The notes beneath the pieces are model-generated. The model saw nothing but the letters and a program-made list of their open reading frames with translations, was not told the DNA's origin and did no database searches. Of a stretch of 64,000 nucleotides of DNA, positions 60,423-64,000 are shown in pieces; the stretch's first letter is position 1; the number at the start of each line of letters is the position of its first letter. The DNA lies in contig CANLKV010000004.1 in NCBI GenBank assembly GCA_947491755.1, positions 124,001 through 188,000 on the forward strand, in the 5' to 3' direction. Made by a program: the position numbers and the translations under genes. This DNA is from an uncultured Nonlabens sp. (lineage in GTDB: Bacteria > Bacteroidota > Bacteroidia > Flavobacteriales > Flavobacteriaceae).

Positions 60423-60451
60423 TTGAGACGACTACATAATCATTAACTTTG
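60423..60451 (+). promoter_or_regulatory. Promoter of lipA
   Basis: TTG (60423-60425), 18 nt, TAACTTTG (60444-60451), then AATC and the ATG at 60456. Full consensus, with a predicted leaderless transcript. Confidence 0.75.
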
Positions 60452-60455
60452 AATC

Positions 60456-61328
60456 ATGGATATGACTAATACTACAGTAGCACCACCTAAGGGAAAGCCG
60501 AAATGGCTGCGCGTTAAACTACCCGTAGGTCAAAAATATAAAGAATTGAGAGGTGTCGTAGACAAATACGATCTACACACTATATGCACCTCTGGTAGCT
60601 GCCCTAATATGGGAGAATGCTGGACAGAAGGTACAGCAACGTTCATGATTTTAGGAAATACATGCACACGATCTTGCGGTTTTTGTGGAGTAAAAACGGG
60701 TAGACCAGAAGATGTGGACTGGGCAGAGCCAGAAAAGGTTGCTCGCAGCATTAAGCTTATGAACATCAAACATGCTGTACTCACTAGCGTGGATCGCGAT
60801 GATTTAAAAGATATGGGTAGCATCATTTGGAAAGAAACTGTTGCTGCAGTACGCCGTATGAATCCTACTACAACATTAGAGACTTTAATACCAGATTTCC
60901 AAGGCGTAGAACGTAATATAGATCGTATCGTACAAGCCAATCCTGAGGTCGTTTCCCACAATATGGAAACAGTAAAACGGTTGACTCGCGAGGTACGTAT
61001 ACAAGCAAAGTACGAGCGTAGTCTAGAGGTTTTACGCTACCTAAAACAAGAGGGAATTAATCGCACAAAGTCTGGTATCATGCTAGGTCTAGGAGAGCTA
61101 GAGGAAGAGGTGATTCAGACTATGGAAGATTTACGTGCTAATGAGGTAGATGTAGTTACTATAGGTCAATATTTACAACCTTCAAAAAAGCACCTTCCTG
61201 TTAAAGAATTTATCACTCCAGAGCAGTTTAAAAAATTCGAGACAATTGGACTAGAGATGGGCTTTAGACATGTTGAGAGCGGCGCTCTTGTGCGCAGTTC
61301 TTATAAAGCACATAAGCATATTTTATAA
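60456..61328 (+). CDS. lipA: Lipoyl synthase (radical SAM)
   Basis: 290 residues: auxiliary cluster Cys set [13 protein letters not shown], radical-SAM cluster [13 protein letters not shown] (CxxxCxxC), the middle [16 protein letters not shown] and the C-terminal RSSY (VRSSYKAHK) that ligates the auxiliary cluster. Inserts two sulfurs into octanoyl groups on lipoate-dependent enzymes. Confidence 0.97.
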   Translation: MDMTNTTVAPPKGKPKWLRVKLPVGQKYKELRGVVDKYDLHTICTSGSCPNMGECWTEGTATFMILGNTCTRSCGFCGVKTGRPEDVDWAEPEKVARSIKLMNIKHAVLTSVDRDDLKDMGSIIWKETVAAVRRMNPTTTLETLIPDFQGVERNIDRIVQANPEVVSHNMETVKRLTREVRIQAKYERSLEVLRYLKQEGINRTKSGIMLGLGELEEEVIQTMEDLRANEVDVVTIGQYLQPSKKHLPVKEFITPEQFKKFETIGLEMGFRHVESGALVRSSYKAHKHIL

Positions 61329-61360
61329 TTTGTCAATTGCGACATTGTCCCTATTAATGC

Positions 61361-62350
61361 ATGATTAGAGTAGGAATAAACGGTTTTGGCCGTATAGGAC
61401 GCACTTTTTTGCGCACCTGTTTATCTCACCCAGATATTCAAGTGGTAGCCATAAATGACCTTGCTCCTATCGAGGTGATGGCACACTTACTTAAGTACGA
61501 CTCTATTCATGGTGTATTGACCGTTGATGTTACCCATACGGAGGATTCCCTAGTAGTTGCTGAAAAGTCTATACGATACACAAGACAGGCATCGTTAGAA
61601 AATTTACAATGGAATAATGTCGATGTTGTCATTGAATCAACAGGAAAATTTAAAGAAAAAAAACAACTGCATCAACACCTTAACGCAGGGGCTAGTAAAG
61701 TAATATTGAGCGCCCCACCTATCGAGGATCACATAAAAACAGTAGTAATAGGTGTTAACGATCAAATTTTAGAAAGCACAGATCTAATCGTGTCTAACGC
61801 CAGCTGTACCACAAATAACGCCGCTCCTATGATCAAAGTTCTTGATGAATTGTGCGGTGTAGAACAAGCATATATCACCACAGTACACAGCTATACTACC
61901 GATCAAAGTTTGCACGACCAGCCTCATAAAGACCTGCGCAGGGCTAGAGCCGCGGGACAGTCCATCGTACCCACAACTACTGGAGCAGCGAAAGCATTGA
62001 CTAAAATATTTCCCCATTTGAGCGATGTGATAGGTGGTTGTGGAATACGCGTACCAGTGCCTAATGGCAGTCTTACAGACATGACTATTAATGTTAAAAA
62101 TGAGGTTACCGTTGAGCAAGTAAATGAAGCTTTTTTAGCTTACGCAAAAGCTAACCCTCGAACCTTTCAGTATATTGATCTACCACTGGTGTCTATAGAT
62201 ATTTCTGGAAGCCCTTATTCCTGCATCTACGATAGTGAAATGACCTCGGTAATAGGGAAATTAGTAAAGATAATCGGATGGTACGATAACGAGAGCGGCT
62301 ATTCTAATCGCTTAGTTGATCTGGTATTTAAAATAAATAATTTAACTTAA
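61361..62350 (+). CDS. gap: Glyceraldehyde-3-phosphate dehydrogenase, type I
   Basis: 329 residues: NAD-binding GINGFGRIGRTFLR, catalytic Cys in SNASCTTNNAAPMIKVL, THSYTTDQSLHDQPH-type loop (TVHSYTTDQSLHDQPHKDLR), and the C-terminal WYDNESGYSNRLVDL. The Asp in AINDLAP favours NAD over NADP. Flavobacteria usually have more than one GAPDH; whether this is the glycolytic or gluconeogenic copy is unclear. No clear promoter upstream. Confidence 0.95.
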   Translation: MIRVGINGFGRIGRTFLRTCLSHPDIQVVAINDLAPIEVMAHLLKYDSIHGVLTVDVTHTEDSLVVAEKSIRYTRQASLENLQWNNVDVVIESTGKFKEKKQLHQHLNAGASKVILSAPPIEDHIKTVVIGVNDQILESTDLIVSNASCTTNNAAPMIKVLDELCGVEQAYITTVHSYTTDQSLHDQPHKDLRRARAAGQSIVPTTTGAAKALTKIFPHLSDVIGGCGIRVPVPNGSLTDMTINVKNEVTVEQVNEAFLAYAKANPRTFQYIDLPLVSIDISGSPYSCIYDSEMTSVIGKLVKIIGWYDNESGYSNRLVDLVFKINNLT

Positions 62351-62351
62351 G

Positions 62352-62379
62352 TTAATCGATAACCGTCTTTATCGATTAA
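62352..62379. repeat. AT-rich 11-bp inverted repeat after the GAPDH gene
   Basis: TTAATCGATAA and TTATCGATTAA flank a CCGTCT loop right behind the stop codon. No T-tract follows on the plus strand, so it is a poor intrinsic terminator; it may be an mRNA 3' stem or an operator-like site. Confidence 0.55.
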
Positions 62380-62434
62380 AGGTAATCCAGGGGTCTAATA
62401 CTTGAGCCGATTCATTATCTTGTAACAATCAGTT

Positions 62435-62442
62435 TATATTTG
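62435..62442 (+). promoter_or_regulatory. Putative -7 element of the histidine kinase gene
   Basis: TATATTTG, 16 nt before the GTG start; the TTG at 62420 is only 12 nt away, so the -33 element is uncertain. Confidence 0.45.
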
Positions 62443-62458
62443 TGACACAAAAGATTTT

Positions 62459-64000
62459 GTGAACAAACTAGTGCTCATATTGTTATCTGTTTTCCTGTTA
62501 GGGAATAGCTCATTAGCACAAGATTCTGACAACCAGCTGTCACCTGAAAGTCAGAAAATTGCAGTTGATGCCATGCTCGAACGGGCACAAATGGCTTTGC
62601 AAAATAATGAACTGAATGAGGCGCAAAAAATCTTAAGTAGCGCAAAGGAAATAGCAAAAGACCCAATCATTCTAGCCTCTACCCAGATCATGTCTGCTAG
62701 CCTTTTTATTCAATCGGGTCAAGTAGATAAAGCGCAAGAAATCATAGATCAATTAAAAAGCGTTCTTTCTAAAGAGTCAGATGCTTATATAGAATTGCTT
62801 TTAATACAAGCGGAAATACACCTGAGAAAACAACAGTTTTTAAAAGCTGATGAAGTTTTAAAAACCATCAAAATTGTAACAGCATCTGCAAGTGATCGAA
62901 GTCTAGGACTTAAAGCAGATTACTTACTCGCAGATTTGTACCTGCGTACCGCAAATTATCAAGAGGCCATATCGCTCTATGAAAGCGTCATTCCTAAACT
63001 AGAAAATGAGTCTCTCTATTTTTATCAGACCAAAGCTTTATATAATCTAGCCGAGACTTACTTTGAAACTGGAAATTATGAAAGTGCAAACCGTGCGGTA
63101 GATAAGGCAGAGAGTAGCGCAAAAAAGTATGGCATTGAAAACATACTTACGGAGGCTTATTACTTAAAATCCTCTATAGCTAGAGGATTAGGAAATTTAG
63201 AAGAAGCACTATCTTATCAAGATAAATATATCAAGAGTATTAATACGGCAGGAGTCACAGCCAGCCCTATTGCTACCGTGGATTCTCAGGAGGTCACATT
63301 ATTAAAAAAACAACTAGAAGAGGCAAACGAGGTCATCAAAGAAAAAAACAGCGAACTCAAAGGCCACGGATTTTACTCGATCGTAATTTTTGTTGTATTA
63401 ACGCTGCTGTCGTTACTCACGATGTCTTTGTTTAAAAATAATAAGCTGCGAGCTAGAAGTAATCAAGCTTTAGAGGGCAAAAATTCTGCTTTGATTGATG
63501 AGCGAGATCGAGCACAAGATGCGGCAAAAATAAAAGCTGACTTCCTATCAACCATTACCCACGAGCTGCGTACACCGATGTATGCAGTTACTGGTTTAAC
63601 ACATTTACTATTAGAAACAAATCCTAGAGAAGATCAACAAGAACATCTAGAAACCTTGCAGTCTTCTGGTGAATACCTGTTATCGTTGATTGATAATATA
63701 TTAGACTTTAATAAGTTAGAGGCTAATAAAGTCGAGCTAGAGCAAATACCGTTTGAGCTTAAAAAGCGGGTTGAGGACATCACTACCTCCTTAAGTAGTC
63801 AAGCTAAAGACCAGGGTAACAATTTGAGCCTTGAATTTGACCAATCAATACCCAGTAGGGTGATAGGTGATCCTGTTAAGATATCTCAAATTCTTATCAA
63901 TCTAATTGGTAATGCTATCAAGTTTACAAAAGCTGGTAATATTTGGATACGCATCAATCAAGTAAAACAAATAGAAGACAGATGTTTGATCCATTTTGAG
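62459..64000 (+). CDS. TPR-type sensor histidine kinase, N-terminal part (runs off the window)
   Basis: Open from GTG 62459 to the window end (514 codons). Signal peptide VNKLVLILLSVFLLGNSSLA, ~270 residues of TPR-like helical pairs (LERAQMALQNNELNEAQKIL, AETYFETGNYESANRAVDKA), a coiled coil, one membrane helix (FYSIVIFVVLTLLSLLTMSL), HisKA H-box with phospho-His ~368 (STITHELRTPMYAVTGLTHL) and the N-box of the ATPase domain (ILINLIGNAIKFTKAG). The complete protein may carry a receiver domain, as hybrid kinases of this layout often do. Confidence 0.93.
   Translation, partial: MNKLVLILLSVFLLGNSSLAQDSDNQLSPESQKIAVDAMLERAQMALQNNELNEAQKILSSAKEIAKDPIILASTQIMSASLFIQSGQVDKAQEIIDQLKSVLSKESDAYIELLLIQAEIHLRKQQFLKADEVLKTIKIVTASASDRSLGLKADYLLADLYLRTANYQEAISLYESVIPKLENESLYFYQTKALYNLAETYFETGNYESANRAVDKAESSAKKYGIENILTEAYYLKSSIARGLGNLEEALSYQDKYIKSINTAGVTASPIATVDSQEVTLLKKQLEEANEVIKEKNSELKGHGFYSIVIFVVLTLLSLLTMSLFKNNKLRARSNQALEGKNSALIDERDRAQDAAKIKADFLSTITHELRTPMYAVTGLTHLLLETNPREDQQEHLETLQSSGEYLLSLIDNILDFNKLEANKVELEQIPFELKKRVEDITTSLSSQAKDQGNNLSLEFDQSIPSRVIGDPVKISQILINLIGNAIKFTKAGNIWIRINQVKQIEDRCLIHFE

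Noticed and set aside
60530..60961. 143-residue minus-strand ORF antisense to lipA
   Set aside because: Shadow of the conserved radical-SAM gene.
62475..62666. 63-residue minus-strand ORF at the start of the kinase gene
   Set aside because: Antisense to the signal peptide and TPR start of the histidine kinase, which is the better-supported frame on the plus strand.

Overview
The window is a chromosomal segment from a member of the Bacteroidota, almost certainly a marine-type Flavobacteriaceae. The evidence is an AT-rich sequence, Bacteroidota-type promoters (TTG, about 19 bp, then TAnnTTTG), almost no Shine-Dalgarno sequences, a SusC/SusD pair, zinc-free L36 and S14 ribosomal proteins, and the order str-S10-spc-alpha operon followed by carA, eno and gltA. 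The genus cannot be fixed from the sequence alone; a Nonlabens-like organism is a guess.

Layout. Positions 1-758 hold the end of an M1-type peptidase. Positions 861-4152 carry an SDR/DUF2867 oxidoreductase facing two amidinotransferase-superfamily hydrolases (ctlX and a DDAH-like gene). Positions 4284-8253 carry gltA, eno and carA on the minus strand. Positions 8328-25129 are one continuous minus-strand run of translation and transcription genes from rpsL to rplQ (rpsL, rpsG, fusA, the S10 and spc clusters with secY and infA, then rpsM, rpsK, rpsD, rpoA, rplQ), with a good promoter in front of rpsL and a strong terminator after rplQ. Positions 25280-32474 are outer-membrane genes on the plus strand: a BamA/TamA-like protein and a SusC-SusD-lipoprotein operon. 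An intact-looking IS3-family element (32484-33798) sits 9 bp behind that operon and appears to have separated it from its own terminator (33807-33838).

From 33902 to 62350 there is a mosaic of short housekeeping operons. These cover RNA modification (rlmB, rluD-like), a rhomboid protease, rarA, a yaaA-radC-deacetylase-like-HAD operon, cell wall (ddl, murB, a PASTA protein), CoA and pyrimidine synthesis (coaD, pyrE), biotin and lipoate metabolism (birA, lipA), rsfS-ftsH-LUD-cdsA-psd-ACBP (protein and membrane-lipid homeostasis), valS, a two-lobed aspartic protease with PDZ, an aminotransferase, a GT2 and GAPDH. The window ends inside a TPR-type sensor histidine kinase (62459 onward).

There are no tRNA, rRNA or CRISPR features, and no gene-free stretch above 300 bp outside the IS. 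Most of the region is conserved housekeeping DNA. The two most interesting signals cut across genes. (1) A 16-20 bp perfect palindrome, core CGCTTTCGCGAAAGCG, occurs nine times, seven of them inside coding sequences in all three frames. (2) Six genes have a TAnnTTTG promoter element exactly 4 nt before the ATG, which predicts leaderless mRNAs. Secondary items are an apparently dead polysaccharide-deacetylase homologue, a 30-residue membrane microprotein behind valS, a Cys-rich NqrM-like small membrane protein, and start codons of a divergent gene pair that overlap or nearly touch.
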